Below are positions 32,255-40,928 of a stretch of 40,928 nt of DNA, piece by piece (the stretch's first letter is position 1; each line of letters starts with the position of its first letter). This DNA is from an uncultured Lachnospiraceae bacterium (GTDB taxonomy: Bacteria > Bacillota > Clostridia > Lachnospirales > Lachnospiraceae). The notes beneath the pieces are model-generated. The model was not told the origin of the DNA. It searched no databases and was given only the letters and a program-made list of their open reading frames with translations. The stretch is from positions 1 through 40,928 of the forward strand of contig CANQPJ010000019.1 in assembly GCA_947625755.1 (NCBI GenBank). The letters run 5' to 3'. Made by a program: the position numbers and the translations under genes.

Positions 32255-34488
32255 TTATGGTAACAAACCGCTGCCACTACAAAAAGAATGATGGATTCCC
32301 AAACAATGGAATGAATCGTGTTTCCTATTTTTCCTGACACAAACAGAATCAAAATGGAAACCAAAAACACACAAAAAAGCTGCAAAAGAAATATTCCGAT
32401 AATAAACATCAGAAGGGTCATCCATTCCGGCAGATTTTCAAAACCATGCAAATTTGATACGGATGTAAAAAGTTGATTCATTCCATAATTTGCCTGTGCA
32501 ATATACACGTTTCTGATAAAAAAGCACAGGTGCATCAGGAATACACATACAAGGCTTACAAGCATTTTATTCCGAATCACATTTTTTCTTCCCTTCAATG
32601 TAGCCTGCAAAACTTTTTCCATGCCTTTCTCCTTATCCATGGTAAAAACAGGTGACAAAAACAAAATCAGTATAAACCCGATGAACGTCCACATTCCCAG
32701 ATACATCTGGTCTTTCTTCCCAATCAGTTTATTGTAGCCTTCTTCGTAAACAAATTTCCTATCCTTTTCTTTTCTGACAAATTTATACCGCTCATATACC
32801 CTTTGGAATACAGGATAAAAAACCAATTTATTTTTTAAAATCATTTCCTGACTTTCAAACGTCTCTTCATTGATTTTATTTTCCCTGTATTCTACATTTA
32901 AGTTTTCAATTTTTTTTAAAACATCCTCGTAATATGCTTTTTGCCCCAATATCTCATTTTCTTTTTTCTCTGTCAGATTTCCGCTTAAATTCTGCATCCA
33001 CTGTCGGTAATATTCTTCGCCTGTTGTGAGGTAACAGTTTGTATTTTTTCCGGTCGCAAACATTACCACCACAAAGATTGCCATAAGGATAATCCCCTGA
33101 TTCATAATTAATATTTTATAGCTTTCATATCCCCATATGTGCTTATAAATCCGACCTCTGTACCCTATCCGGGAAGAATCCTTTTTTGCAATCTCCGGCA
33201 ATGCGGCTGTTCTCTTTGCAAATATCCGTGTGCCTGCCATACTTCCGATAATAATTCCTGAACTGATAAAAAAAATCATCATTACACAGACCGATTCCGG
33301 CTTACCGAAAATATTCAGAAGAACATAATTTCCAATCACCTGTTCAGACTTTAAGAACTGCCATACATTCAGGTAATGAAATAGATTCCATCCGGATGCG
33401 CCTGTAATAAAATGATAGAAAAACCATTCTCCTCCTAATAATCCGCCCACGAGGAGAAATGTTATAACCGCATTCGAAACAGCCAGTGCAGCTGCTAATA
33501 ATAAAAGTCCAACAAAAAACAACGTCATCCATTTCACAACCAGTGCAAGAAGCATAAACTGCCATACTGTCAGCCGGTATGGACAGGTAACAAATTCGCT
33601 TACCGACTGTATCGGTGCGTTAAGTCCAAAAACGCCGACAGTTGTGACACTATAAAAAAATATTATTCCATATAAAAGAAACATCAGAATTGCAATGTTG
33701 ATAAAAAGCACAGTTATTTTTGAAACAGCACATTTCACTTTTCCGGATGCAGTTGCACGGATAATAGAAAAAAGCCCTTTTCGTTTTTCTTCATATATCA
33801 TCTGATAAATAATCACACAGAGAAATATGAGCAGCAACAGCTCCGTTATCTCTCCGGCCGTAAAACTTTTTATCCACTGATAACTGTAACGCTGCGGTAA
33901 AACGCCCCTCATCTTCTTATATTTTTCTGCACTCATATGAACAACTTGTTCAGAGAAAGCATCCTTTCCGGTTTTTTTATTATTGTCTTTAAATATGGAA
34001 ATTTCCTGATTATTCTGCTCGTCTTTCAAAACACTGTTTAAGAACGTATCATATTTCATTCCAATGATTCTTGACTTCATTTCTATTGCAAACTGTTGTT
34101 CCAAAAAAATATCTCCGGTAAAAAGTATGTAATCCTTTTTATTCCATTGCTCATAATATTTTTGATAAAGCCGGCGATTCTGATTTTTTAATGCCTTTGC
34201 CATTTTTACATTTTCTTTTCCACCATTCTTATAAAGCAGATTTACATTTTCAATCAGATAAATTGCTTCTGTCTTTTCTGCCCACTGCCGGACATAATTT
34301 TCTTTTTCCGTCTCTGACAAATTTTTCAGGCGTGTATCAAAGGCTTTATATGCACGATTTGGTATTTCATTATTTTGGGACTCATAAAACATGCATGCAG
34401 TTTTTATCATCATTACCGCACACAATAAAACCAAGAACCCTTTTTTTCTCCAGAGTTTTTCCATTTCAAAGGCAATCATGTATCCCAC
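32251..34488 (-). CDS. ABC transporter permease, two fused ABC-2-like halves
   Basis: A 745-residue membrane protein with about twelve hydrophobic segments in two similar halves. Each half starts with one helix (about 16-33 and 463-480) followed by a large extracellular loop of 130-190 residues rich in Tyr, Glu and Lys, and then a bundle of five helices. This looks like two ABC-2-type permease subunits fused in tandem, so one chain plus two ATPase copies could form a transporter. It starts at GTG 34488, three bases after the ATPase stop; an ATG at 34479 is an alternative. The substrate is unknown. The two-component context suggests export of, or resistance to, an envelope-active compound. Confidence 0.85.
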   Translation of the reverse strand: MGYMIAFEMEKLWRKKGFLVLLCAVMMIKTACMFYESQNNEIPNRAYKAFDTRLKNLSETEKENYVRQWAEKTEAIYLIENVNLLYKNGGKENVKMAKALKNQNRRLYQKYYEQWNKKDYILFTGDIFLEQQFAIEMKSRIIGMKYDTFLNSVLKDEQNNQEISIFKDNNKKTGKDAFSEQVVHMSAEKYKKMRGVLPQRYSYQWIKSFTAGEITELLLLIFLCVIIYQMIYEEKRKGLFSIIRATASGKVKCAVSKITVLFINIAILMFLLYGIIFFYSVTTVGVFGLNAPIQSVSEFVTCPYRLTVWQFMLLALVVKWMTLFFVGLLLLAAALAVSNAVITFLLVGGLLGGEWFFYHFITGASGWNLFHYLNVWQFLKSEQVIGNYVLLNIFGKPESVCVMMIFFISSGIIIGSMAGTRIFAKRTAALPEIAKKDSSRIGYRGRIYKHIWGYESYKILIMNQGIILMAIFVVVMFATGKNTNCYLTTGEEYYRQWMQNLSGNLTEKKENEILGQKAYYEDVLKKIENLNVEYRENKINEETFESQEMILKNKLVFYPVFQRVYERYKFVRKEKDRKFVYEEGYNKLIGKKDQMYLGMWTFIGFILILFLSPVFTMDKEKGMEKVLQATLKGRKNVIRNKMLVSLVCVFLMHLCFFIRNVYIAQANYGMNQLFTSVSNLHGFENLPEWMTLLMFIIGIFLLQLFCVFLVSILILFVSGKIGNTIHSIVWESIILFVVAAVCYHN

Positions 34489-34491
34489 AAC

Positions 34492-35232
34492 TTACGCACC
34501 TTCTTTCCTTAAATCTTTTGCTTCTTGAAAAATTTTCATATAGACAGCCTCCAGATTTTCGCCGGGTGCATATTCTCTAATTAATTTTTCCGGCGTAGAA
34601 GCTGCAACAACATAGCCCTGTTTTAACAGAATAATCTGTTTTGCAATCGTTTCCACATCCGACACCACATGCGTCGCTACAAGAATGATTTTTTTATCAG
34701 ACAATTTATTTAACACTCTTCTCATTCGCACTCTCTCTTTGGGGTCTAATCCGGCAGTAGGTTCATCAAGTATAATAAGTTTTGGATTTCCCATAAAAGC
34801 CTGCGCCGCCAAAAGCCGCTGTTTCATTCCTCCGGAATATTTTTTGATGGTAACGCCAAGCTTATCTGTTAAATTAAAAAGTTCCGCCATCCGTTCTATT
34901 TCTTCTTTCAGGTTCTTATGGGGAATCCCTTTTAATGTCCCCATATAACCAAGGAATTTTCTGCCTGTAAAACCGTCATACAGTCCCTGCTGCTGCGGTG
35001 CATATCCAAGAATCTTCCGATAATTTCGATTTTTCTTAAAGATTGTTTTTCCTTCCCACAGGATTTCCCCTTTTGTAGGCGCCAGATTATCTGTAATAAT
35101 ATTCATCAATGTAGATTTGCCTGCACCATTGGGACCTAATAACCCATAAATTCCCGGTTCTAATGTGAGAGTCACATCACTTAACACCGTGTGGATACCG
35201 TATTGTTTTGTAATATTCTTTATTTCCAACAT
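34492..35232 (-). CDS. ABC transporter ATP-binding protein
   Basis: A 246-residue ATPase with Walker A GPNGAGKST (about 33-41), the Q-loop region YAPQQQGLYDGFTG, signature YSGGMKQR, Walker B LIILDEPTAGLDP and the switch histidine in VATHVVSD. It is of the type that works with ABC-2 export permeases. GGAGG lies seven bases before ATG 35232. It is encoded between the lipoprotein and the fused permease and is clearly in one operon with them (3-nt gap to the permease). Confidence 0.96.
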   Translation of the reverse strand: MLEIKNITKQYGIHTVLSDVTLTLEPGIYGLLGPNGAGKSTLMNIITDNLAPTKGEILWEGKTIFKKNRNYRKILGYAPQQQGLYDGFTGRKFLGYMGTLKGIPHKNLKEEIERMAELFNLTDKLGVTIKKYSGGMKQRLLAAQAFMGNPKLIILDEPTAGLDPKERVRMRRVLNKLSDKKIILVATHVVSDVETIAKQIILLKQGYVVAASTPEKLIREYAPGENLEAVYMKIFQEAKDLRKEGA

Positions 35233-35307
35233 TTCTTTTCCTCCGGGTTTTCTCTAAACATTTCTAATTACCGGTTCTGTACGACATTTTTTATTTGTGT
35301 GTCATTT

Positions 35308-36762
35308 TCATAAGCTGTCATTTAACCAAATGTAATTCAGTTCACTCTCTCCTTTAAATTTCACATCCACTTTTCTATAATCAGGTCTGTTATTCAGAAA
35401 ATCTTTTTTTGATATGATACTGAATGTGTTTTCTAAAATGTTTCCTTCTTTATCTTTTTTCATTTCGCTGATTACAAACAGTTCTTCTTTATTTTGCGAA
35501 ATAATCCAAAGTTCATTGTTTGCTTTATCTTTTAAGGTACTTTCCGTAATTTCATTTGTTTTCGTATGGAAGAAAATCCTTTTTTGATTATCATTGCTCC
35601 TTCCCAGAATTCTTGTTTCCTCTCCCGGGATTTGTATTGTTGTTTCCAGCACCAGATAATCATTTGTTTGAATCCTTTTTACTTCACCGGTATTTAGATT
35701 AATTTTCTCTACCTCTTTTTTATTGTCATCCGTGTAATAAAGAAATCCATTGGAAATACATGCATTATATTCCCTGTCATTTTTTATTGTTTTTATGTCG
35801 TTCCATTTTCCTGTGTCCACATCATAAGTACGATAAATCTCTAATGAATTGCTATATAATTTTTCATATTCTTTTTCATGTTTATATTTATAGTCTTCAG
35901 AAATGTTTTTTTCATATATTCTTTCACTGATAAGAAGGCTTCTTCCATTACAACCGATAATATTCTGATAAGCATTTAGTTCAAGAATCTTCTCAATATT
36001 TTGTTTTTCTAAATCGATTCGCACAAGCTGTTTGTCATAGGCAGAGGAATAAGTGATATTTCCATCCGATAATGTTTTGCTTTTTAATATGAAAAAATAT
36101 AAATATTTTTCGTCTTTGAATGCTATCTCTGTGTTTACATAAAACCCGCTTGGAAATGTGTAAACCGCTTTTCTATCTGTTCCATCCTTTTTCATCCGAT
36201 ACAGTATCGGTGGCAGCACTTGTTCCGTTTCCGGTTCAAAATCAGCATTAGCATCACTAACATTCATCCCACCATCCGAATAACTCATTTCCATAAAAAG
36301 GTACAAAAAATTATTATCTTGAAAAATCATCGACTCGTCCCGAATCCGGCAATCATCGGGCAGAACTGCAGTACAATCATAGTCTTTATGAAGACAATTT
36401 GATTTGTTACACAAATAAACCTCCTTTCCTGCTTTATAATCAATAAATTTAATACAGGGAAATTCGATACTTCCTCCATTTTCATACTCATGAATATAGT
36501 ACATTCCCTGTTCATTTCCGGTATATGCGTCGCTGCCTCCGCTTGAAATAATCCTTAAATCTCCATACTTTTTATTCTTTTCATTCATTGACGCCTTTTT
36601 TATTTTTGCTGCATGATTTTTTTCCTCTGTCTTTTCTTCCGTAACTGTATCTGCTGTACTTTTTTCTGTCTGATTATTTTTTCTGCACGCCGTAAAAACA
36701 ATCATCATGAAAAGAAATAGAACTGTAAAAACAACTGTTTTTCTTAATAAAACTTTTTTCAT
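35308..36762 (-). CDS. Lipoprotein, probable beta-propeller (DUF5050-like)
   Basis: A 484-residue exported lipoprotein. The signal peptide ends in the lipobox FTAC (Cys about 26). The mature part has repeated short motifs such as YRMKKDGTDRKAVYTF, LVRIDLEKQNIEKILEL and KINLNTGEVKRI, the pattern of beta-propeller blades. It also has YLCNKSNCLHKDYDC, a cysteine motif seen in many Lachnospiraceae surface propeller proteins. ATG 36762 follows a GGAGGG site; the longer frame to 36948 overlaps the promoter and the upstream gene. It is the first gene after an internal promoter with the same direct repeats as the regulator gene, and the ABC genes follow, so it may be the transporter's extracellular partner or sensor. 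Confidence 0.85.
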   Translation of the reverse strand: MKKVLLRKTVVFTVLFLFMMIVFTACRKNNQTEKSTADTVTEEKTEEKNHAAKIKKASMNEKNKKYGDLRIISSGGSDAYTGNEQGMYYIHEYENGGSIEFPCIKFIDYKAGKEVYLCNKSNCLHKDYDCTAVLPDDCRIRDESMIFQDNNFLYLFMEMSYSDGGMNVSDANADFEPETEQVLPPILYRMKKDGTDRKAVYTFPSGFYVNTEIAFKDEKYLYFFILKSKTLSDGNITYSSAYDKQLVRIDLEKQNIEKILELNAYQNIIGCNGRSLLISERIYEKNISEDYKYKHEKEYEKLYSNSLEIYRTYDVDTGKWNDIKTIKNDREYNACISNGFLYYTDDNKKEVEKINLNTGEVKRIQTNDYLVLETTIQIPGEETRILGRSNDNQKRIFFHTKTNEITESTLKDKANNELWIISQNKEELFVISEMKKDKEGNILENTFSIISKKDFLNNRPDYRKVDVKFKGESELNYIWLNDSL

Positions 36763-36811
36763 TTTCTCTTTCCCTCCAAAAAACAAATACTTCTTGCCCC
36801 AACCTTTTTTT

Positions 36812-36845
36812 AGAATAACATCTGCCTGCATCAAAATTGCATAAA
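36812..36845 (-). promoter_or_regulatory. Activated promoter of lipoprotein-ABC genes with direct repeats
   Basis: On the plus strand TGCATCAA (36827-36834) and TGCATAAA (36838-36845) repeat with 11-bp period. On the minus strand the proximal repeat is followed after exactly 9 nt by the -10 TATTCT (36812-36817). No separate -35 at 17 nt is needed. The arrangement is that of OmpR/PhoB-type class II activation. Confidence 0.7.
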
Positions 36846-36846
36846 G

Positions 36847-36885
36847 AAAGACGTCATGTTGTTCATAAAACAGCATCACGTCTTT
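36847..36885 (-). terminator. Imperfect hairpin, probable partial terminator
   Basis: AAAGACGT (36847-36854) pairs with ACGTCTTT (36878-36885), extended inward by ATG/CAT and TGTT/AACA around single mismatches. On the minus strand it is followed by CTTTATG. It may reduce read-through before the internal promoter. Confidence 0.5.
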
Positions 36886-36892
36886 TCTAATT

Positions 36893-37594
36893 TTAATAAT
36901 AATTGATTTCAAAATAATACCGCACACCGGTTTTTTCGGGTTTTGCAACCAGCCTTAATTTGCATCGACTTGATTGCAGTTCCCACTTAAAATTATCAGA
37001 AATATCTTCCTCCCGGATTTTTTGATAATTATATTCAGAGTTTCCATCTTCTGTAAAGTCACTCCAATCACTGAAAAAAGTCCAGTCCTCAATTACATTC
37101 ATTCCTAAATATTCTATAAATTGACGCATCTCCTTTTCTATTTTTTGCTCGCCTTTTTTCGTACATAAACTCTTAATATATTCTATCCGATTATAGTTTT
37201 CAGGCTGATAAATGACCTGCACTGCCTTTCTAAATTTCTCATCATAAGAGAGAATAAGTATATCTTTTTCCACCTTTTTTCTGACTGTCTTTAATCCCTG
37301 CGCTTCATTTTTTAAATGATTATTTTTAGAAAAACTCTTTTTTTCTGTTACCAATTCTCCGGCTTCATAAACGTCTATCTGAAATGGGCTGCCAAGAAGC
37401 CGGTGCAGTTCTCTGACCGCTTCGATATTTCTCACATCTGTATCCAGCGCAAATGTAATCTGCTCCATATACTTTCTGGTCTGATAGTTTTTTTCATCCA
37501 TCTTTTTAAAATAAATGCGCGGTAAAAACATTGTAAAAATTACAATACAAACTCCGGCAAAAATAAAAATAAATCTATTTCGTATCTTTTTCAT
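36893..37594 (-). CDS. Membrane-anchored protein next to the two-component system
   Basis: A 233-residue protein with one N-terminal membrane helix (about 8-26, FIFIFAGVCIVIFTMFLPR) and an extracellular domain that I do not recognise. That domain has about 200 residues with mixed alpha/beta character and a Trp/Asp-rich stretch WTFFSDWSDFTEDGNSEYN. ATG 37594 is chosen because GGAG lies six bases upstream; the ATG at 37606 has its purine run too close. It lies 52 nt after the histidine kinase gene in the same direction. An accessory sensor role is possible but unproven. Confidence 0.8.
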   Translation of the reverse strand: MKKIRNRFIFIFAGVCIVIFTMFLPRIYFKKMDEKNYQTRKYMEQITFALDTDVRNIEAVRELHRLLGSPFQIDVYEAGELVTEKKSFSKNNHLKNEAQGLKTVRKKVEKDILILSYDEKFRKAVQVIYQPENYNRIEYIKSLCTKKGEQKIEKEMRQFIEYLGMNVIEDWTFFSDWSDFTEDGNSEYNYQKIREEDISDNFKWELQSSRCKLRLVAKPEKTGVRYYFEINYY

Positions 37595-37646
37595 GTAACG
37601 CTCCATCCTGTTTTTCCCAAGCGGCTTTACCGTCAGCTGCTGATTT

Positions 37647-39089
37647 TTAATCTTTTGGATTTTGAATATCTTTTGCCTCCGGAAATGTCAGGCAGACTGT
37701 CGTTCCGACTCCGGGCATACTTTCAATCTTCATTTCAATGTCCAGAAACTGACAGATTTTACTACAGATTGCCAGTCCGATTCCACTTCCGCCTTCGCTT
37801 CTCGCCCGCGATTTATCAATCCTATAAAAAGGCTCTGTGATTTTTGTAATTTCTTTCGGTTCCATACCACATCCGGTATCCGTCACGAAAAATAAGTATT
37901 TACCGGCGGTTTCATCCATTTTTCCAAGGACTTTTACCTCATCACTTTCTTTTGTACTGCATGCTCTGTCCCCATTATTTACGAGATTTCTGATTAAGGT
38001 GACAACCAACTCCACATCTGTATATATCTGTTTATTTTCCACTTCTATGACCAGCTTTGATTTTTGCATTTCTTCCAGACAGATTTTTTCCAGTTGTTCT
38101 CCAATCCACTCTGTGTATATCCATTTTTTTGTAATCGTTTCTTCTAAAATCCCCAGCATTTTGAGTAAGGTATTAGACAGCTTCTGCAGTCTGCTGCATT
38201 CGCTGTAAATATAACCTAACGCCTTTTCCTTTTCTTCCTTGTCTAAAGAATCCCCCAATAGCAGCTGGGAATAACCCATCATGGATGTCATAGGCGTTTT
38301 CAGCTCGTGGGAAAAATCTGATACAAACTGCTCCCTTGCTTTCACATCTCTTTCCAATTTGTGGATATGGCTTTCTATGGAATTTGCCATCCGGTCAAAA
38401 TTCCGGCTTAATTCTCCAATTTCATCATTCCCGGATATTTTGGTCCTAAGCCCATAGGACCCCTCGGCAATTTCACTGCTTACAGTGCTTAATTTTTTGA
38501 TATTCCGAGTCAGCAGGTGCGCTAAAAGAAATAACAAGAAGAACGCAATCGTCATTCCAATGATGTCTGCTTTGATAAAAGCATTTAACTGACGATCACG
38601 CTCTGCAAAGATTGTGCTAATATCATACCGGTTGACTATTTTAATTTTATCTCCATAAAAATCAATCAGAGATGCCAATAAAAGATAATGTTTTTCATCT
38701 TTTTCATAAACTTCATAATGAATCACCCCGCCGGTTTTAATAAAATCCAATATATTTTTGTCTGTACCAATATTTTTATAAAAAATCTGATTTTCCGCTT
38801 TTTCTTTAATTTCAGTTAAGATAACTCCTGTATCTTCCTGTCCGTAATCTTCAATTTTTTTAACACATTTTTCTACCAGCTTTATGGAAAAGTCGTCCTC
38901 TTCTTCTACCTTTCCACGCACATCGGATTCCAAAGAATAACGGTTTACGAGATGTTGCCTCTGTTTGTTTTCAATGATACTGTCATAGGAAAACTGAAAA
39001 TTATTCCTGACTATATAGAGGCTACCTAAAGAAAAGCACAATGCCATAATCATCCATGTGCCTAAAATAATCTTTGTTGCAAACTTCAT
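37647..39089 (-). CDS. Sensor histidine kinase
   Basis: A membrane-bound kinase of 480 residues. TM1 is at about 6-28, an extracellular sensor domain at about 29-172, TM2 at about 175-195, and HAMP at about 195-247 (NDEIGELSRNFDRMANSI). The HisKA motif is FVSDFSHELKTPMTSM, with phospho-acceptor His261. The ATPase domain shows the N box RNLVNNGDRA (368-372), G1 DTGCGM (404-409), F box EPFYR and G2 GGSGIGLA (433-440). GGAG lies six bases before ATG 39089. It follows the response regulator after 41 nt. The signal is unknown. Confidence 0.96.
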   Translation of the reverse strand: MKFATKIILGTWMIMALCFSLGSLYIVRNNFQFSYDSIIENKQRQHLVNRYSLESDVRGKVEEEDDFSIKLVEKCVKKIEDYGQEDTGVILTEIKEKAENQIFYKNIGTDKNILDFIKTGGVIHYEVYEKDEKHYLLLASLIDFYGDKIKIVNRYDISTIFAERDRQLNAFIKADIIGMTIAFFLLFLLAHLLTRNIKKLSTVSSEIAEGSYGLRTKISGNDEIGELSRNFDRMANSIESHIHKLERDVKAREQFVSDFSHELKTPMTSMMGYSQLLLGDSLDKEEKEKALGYIYSECSRLQKLSNTLLKMLGILEETITKKWIYTEWIGEQLEKICLEEMQKSKLVIEVENKQIYTDVELVVTLIRNLVNNGDRACSTKESDEVKVLGKMDETAGKYLFFVTDTGCGMEPKEITKITEPFYRIDKSRARSEGGSGIGLAICSKICQFLDIEMKIESMPGVGTTVCLTFPEAKDIQNPKD

Positions 39090-39130
39090 TGTACACTCCA
39101 TTCCGCCATCTGTGCCGAAAACATTTTGTA

Positions 39131-39790
39131 TCAGCTTTTTTCACTCAACATAAACCCTATTTTATAAATTGTCTTCAGTTCTTTCTTTAATCCCAATTTA
39201 TTTCTCAATCTCTGTATGTGAAGTTCCACCGTTCTGCTGTTTCCCACATACTCGGTTTCCCAGACCTTTTCATACAAATCCTCTTTGCGAATAACATGAT
39301 TTTTGTTCTGAACCAAAACAACCAGTAATTGAAATTCCTTCGGCGTTAATGGAATCATTGTTTCATTCTTTTTTACCTCATGGGTATCTAAACAGATTTT
39401 AATTTTCTGAAACTGCAGCTTGTCCGTTCCTTTGCCATATCTTCGCAGCACCATCTCGACCCGCGCCAGCAGTTCTCCCATATCAAAGGGTTTCGTAATA
39501 TAGTCATCTGCTCCCATCTTTATTCCCTTGATTTTATCCTTAATGGTATCCTTCGCTGTCAAAAAAATAACCGGTATTTTCATAGGTTGAATAAATTCCA
39601 TCAATTCATACCCATCTACCTTTGGAATCATAATATCTAAAAGTACCAAATCAAAATCCATATCTTCAAGCAGCCTTCCGGCATGTTCGCCATCAAAAGC
39701 ATGGGTGCAAAGATAGCCGGCACTGCTTAACTGCATTTCAATCATTTCAGTAATTGCAATTTCATCTTCCACGATCAATATCCGATACAT
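39131..39790 (-). CDS. OmpR/PhoB-family response regulator
   Basis: A 219-residue DNA-binding regulator. The receiver domain has the acidic pocket VEDE, phospho-acceptor Asp52 in LVLLDIMIPKVDG, Thr78 and Lys100 in DYITKPFD. The winged-helix output domain shows IPLTPKEFQLLVVLVQN, EDLYEKVWE and RTVELHIQRLRNKLG. AAAGGAG lies before ATG 39790; the longer frame to 39856 would run into the promoter. Its promoter carries the same 11-bp-period direct repeats as the lipoprotein-ABC promoter, so it probably activates both. Confidence 0.97.
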   Translation of the reverse strand: MYRILIVEDEIAITEMIEMQLSSAGYLCTHAFDGEHAGRLLEDMDFDLVLLDIMIPKVDGYELMEFIQPMKIPVIFLTAKDTIKDKIKGIKMGADDYITKPFDMGELLARVEMVLRRYGKGTDKLQFQKIKICLDTHEVKKNETMIPLTPKEFQLLVVLVQNKNHVIRKEDLYEKVWETEYVGNSRTVELHIQRLRNKLGLKKELKTIYKIGFMLSEKS

Positions 39791-39847
39791 TGACTGCTCC
39801 TTTCGAAGATTTCGTCTTATCTTTATTTTCTGCACTTTATCATAACA

Positions 39848-39881
39848 AATATACAATGAAATTGCATCAAACCTGCATCAA
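39848..39881 (-). promoter_or_regulatory. Activated promoter of the response-regulator operon with direct repeats
   Basis: On the plus strand TGCATCAA occurs twice (39863-39870 and 39874-39881) with 11-bp period. On the minus strand the proximal copy is followed after exactly 9 nt by the -10 TATATT (39848-39853). The geometry is identical to the promoter at 36812-36845. Confidence 0.75.
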
Positions 39882-39967
39882 TAAAACACCTGTTAATTTT
39901 TTCATAGTGTTTTTCTTCCTGCTACAATTTAGATATTCACAAAATATCTATTTTCATATTTGCTATT

Positions 39968-40840
39968 TTACCAAAAATCACTGGGGGAATCGAGTTTATC
40001 ATCATCAAATATATATGTGGCCTCTAAGCCCGCCTCATAGCCGATATCATAATAAATCAAACCATATCCCTTTTCCCATCCCATATTCTCTCCGTGTATT
40101 GTAGGAATTCCTGTCCAATACCGACAATATCTTATTCGATTCTTTTTTCTTTCTATTTTTTCATGCCAAATCACTTCTGGATTGTTAAGATCCGGATCTT
40201 GGCCTAAATCTTTTTTCATTTCCTTCTCTTGGCATACAATAGATGCATCTTTCGGAAGCGTTCCCATTTTAATCAATATATTTTTTTCACTGTCTGACAA
40301 TTTTTTCATTCGATATATCCGGTCTTTCTTTACAAAAAAATAACCAAGATTACTGTCTTCTTTAGGGATATTCTCACCTTTAATCCGATTAAATGATATA
40401 TGATATAATGTACCATAATGCGATTCATTCAGAAATTTAAATTTCATCGTTACATTACGTATAGCCTCGCTATAATCACCGCCGTAATACAAAAACCGCC
40501 CTGAATAACTCTTTTGATAGCTCTTTTGATTTTGCGGAATCGGAAAATAAGGATTCCCTTCCACGTATTGGATCCTCTTTTGTTCCGTTTTAACATTCTT
40601 TGTCGTTAATTCTGTATTCTTTTCTGGTTCTTCTGTCCTGCTGATGGTGCCACTTCCCTCATTTGCAATTTGTTCTTCGCTTTTTTCTTTAGTACTTTTA
40701 TTTTTAGTTTCCTCTTCTTTCTGCGTAACAGTATGATGCGCTTGCGTCATACTCTGCATACCAGATTGATTTTTTTCCATTTTGCACCCGGAAATACAGA
40801 AAACTGATAATATTACAAAAAAGCATATGATTCTCTTCAT
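39968..40840 (-). CDS. Lipoprotein of unknown function
   Basis: A 290-residue exported lipoprotein. The signal peptide (MKRIICFFVILSVFC) ends in the lipobox ISGC (Cys19). A low-complexity, Lys/Glu/Thr-rich linker of about 70 residues follows, then a folded domain from about residue 90, beginning near NPYFPIPQNQKSYQKSY, with Tyr- and Trp-rich strands (CRYWTGIPTIHGENMGWEKG). I do not recognise the domain. ATG 40840 is chosen because a GGGAAAG ribosome site precedes it and the signal peptide begins there; the longer frame to 40909 adds a non-signal segment. It lies upstream of the two-component operon, separated by that operon's promoter. Confidence 0.8.
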   Translation of the reverse strand: MKRIICFFVILSVFCISGCKMEKNQSGMQSMTQAHHTVTQKEEETKNKSTKEKSEEQIANEGSGTISRTEEPEKNTELTTKNVKTEQKRIQYVEGNPYFPIPQNQKSYQKSYSGRFLYYGGDYSEAIRNVTMKFKFLNESHYGTLYHISFNRIKGENIPKEDSNLGYFFVKKDRIYRMKKLSDSEKNILIKMGTLPKDASIVCQEKEMKKDLGQDPDLNNPEVIWHEKIERKKNRIRYCRYWTGIPTIHGENMGWEKGYGLIYYDIGYEAGLEATYIFDDDKLDSPSDFW

Positions 40841-40928
40841 TTTTCTTTCCCTTTCTACTACAATATATTTATGGTTAATATCCCTTACAGCCAGTAAGGA
40901 ATTACCCATCTTGTTGCTTAAGCTGTAT
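40841..40928. other. Window edge upstream of the last lipoprotein gene
   Basis: A short hairpin CCTTAC-TGGCT-GTAAGG (minus strand, near 40880-40897) is present. No TGCATCAA repeat was found here, so this gene is probably not under the same regulator through this segment. Confidence 0.3.

Noticed and set aside
39931-39949. AGATATT/AATATCT hairpin before the response-regulator promoter
   Set aside because: The stem is only A/T-rich with a single G-C pair and no T-run follows it in the direction of the upstream gene, so a terminator is not supported.

Overview
The window reads as chromosome of a low-GC, Gram-positive, spore-forming Clostridia, most likely family Lachnospiraceae. I infer this from the AT-rich DNA, strong AGGAGG ribosome sites, single-chain glycyl-tRNA synthetase, PPDK, the era-yqzL-recO gene order, BioY/BirA control, a BclA-like spore-surface gene and many short lipoproteins. 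No rRNA, tRNA or CRISPR array was seen. Species cannot be given.

Layout. (1) 1-2.3 kb: an accessory three-gene leftward cluster of unknown function (two soluble proteins, one rich in coiled coil, and a four-helix membrane protein). (2) 2.6-3.4 kb: a small leftward promoter-terminator unit and a 5'-truncated ISL3-family transposase with its right inverted repeat. (3) 3.4-14.8 kb: a leftward housekeeping block: M16C metallopeptidase, era, yqzL, recO, a lipoprotein, glyQS, a GH30 glycosidase and ppdK. (4) 14.9-16.6 kb: divergent bioY and birA with a well-matched BirA operator over the bioY -35. (5) 16.7-23.3 kb: a compact leftward Tad-like pilus/secretion operon with a TadA ATPase, one TadB/C-like membrane protein, four tiny proteins sharing an E-x-G signature at residues 7-9, two TadE-like proteins and a secreted beta-helix protein. 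Two of the tiny genes are under 50 codons. (6) 23.4-28.6 kb, rightward: nth, a frame-disrupted BclA/collagen-like gene, an amidohydrolase and a MATE exporter. (7) 28.6-32.3 kb: a TetR-controlled redox patch (aldo/keto reductase, CMD-cupin protein) with two gene remnants, a flavodoxin lacking its FMN-loop half and a methyltransferase lacking its SAM-binding half. (8) 32.3-40.9 kb: a leftward two-component system, a membrane-anchored protein, a lipoprotein and an ABC transporter, preceded by another lipoprotein.

How parts fit. In region 8 the same promoter architecture occurs before the response-regulator gene and before the lipoprotein-ABC genes: two 8-bp TGCATCAA-type repeats with 11-bp period, exactly 9 nt from a -10 hexamer. 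This is the layout of OmpR/PhoB-type activated promoters and predicts that the regulator activates itself and the transporter. In region 5 all machinery genes are tightly packed behind one strong promoter with a structured leader. The operon has no recognisable prepilin peptidase and no secretin, as expected for a minimal envelope-spanning system in a monoderm cell. The most interesting items are this pilus operon with its E-x-G mini-proteins, the frameshifted BclA-like locus with its T7 tract, and the two-site regulon of region 8.
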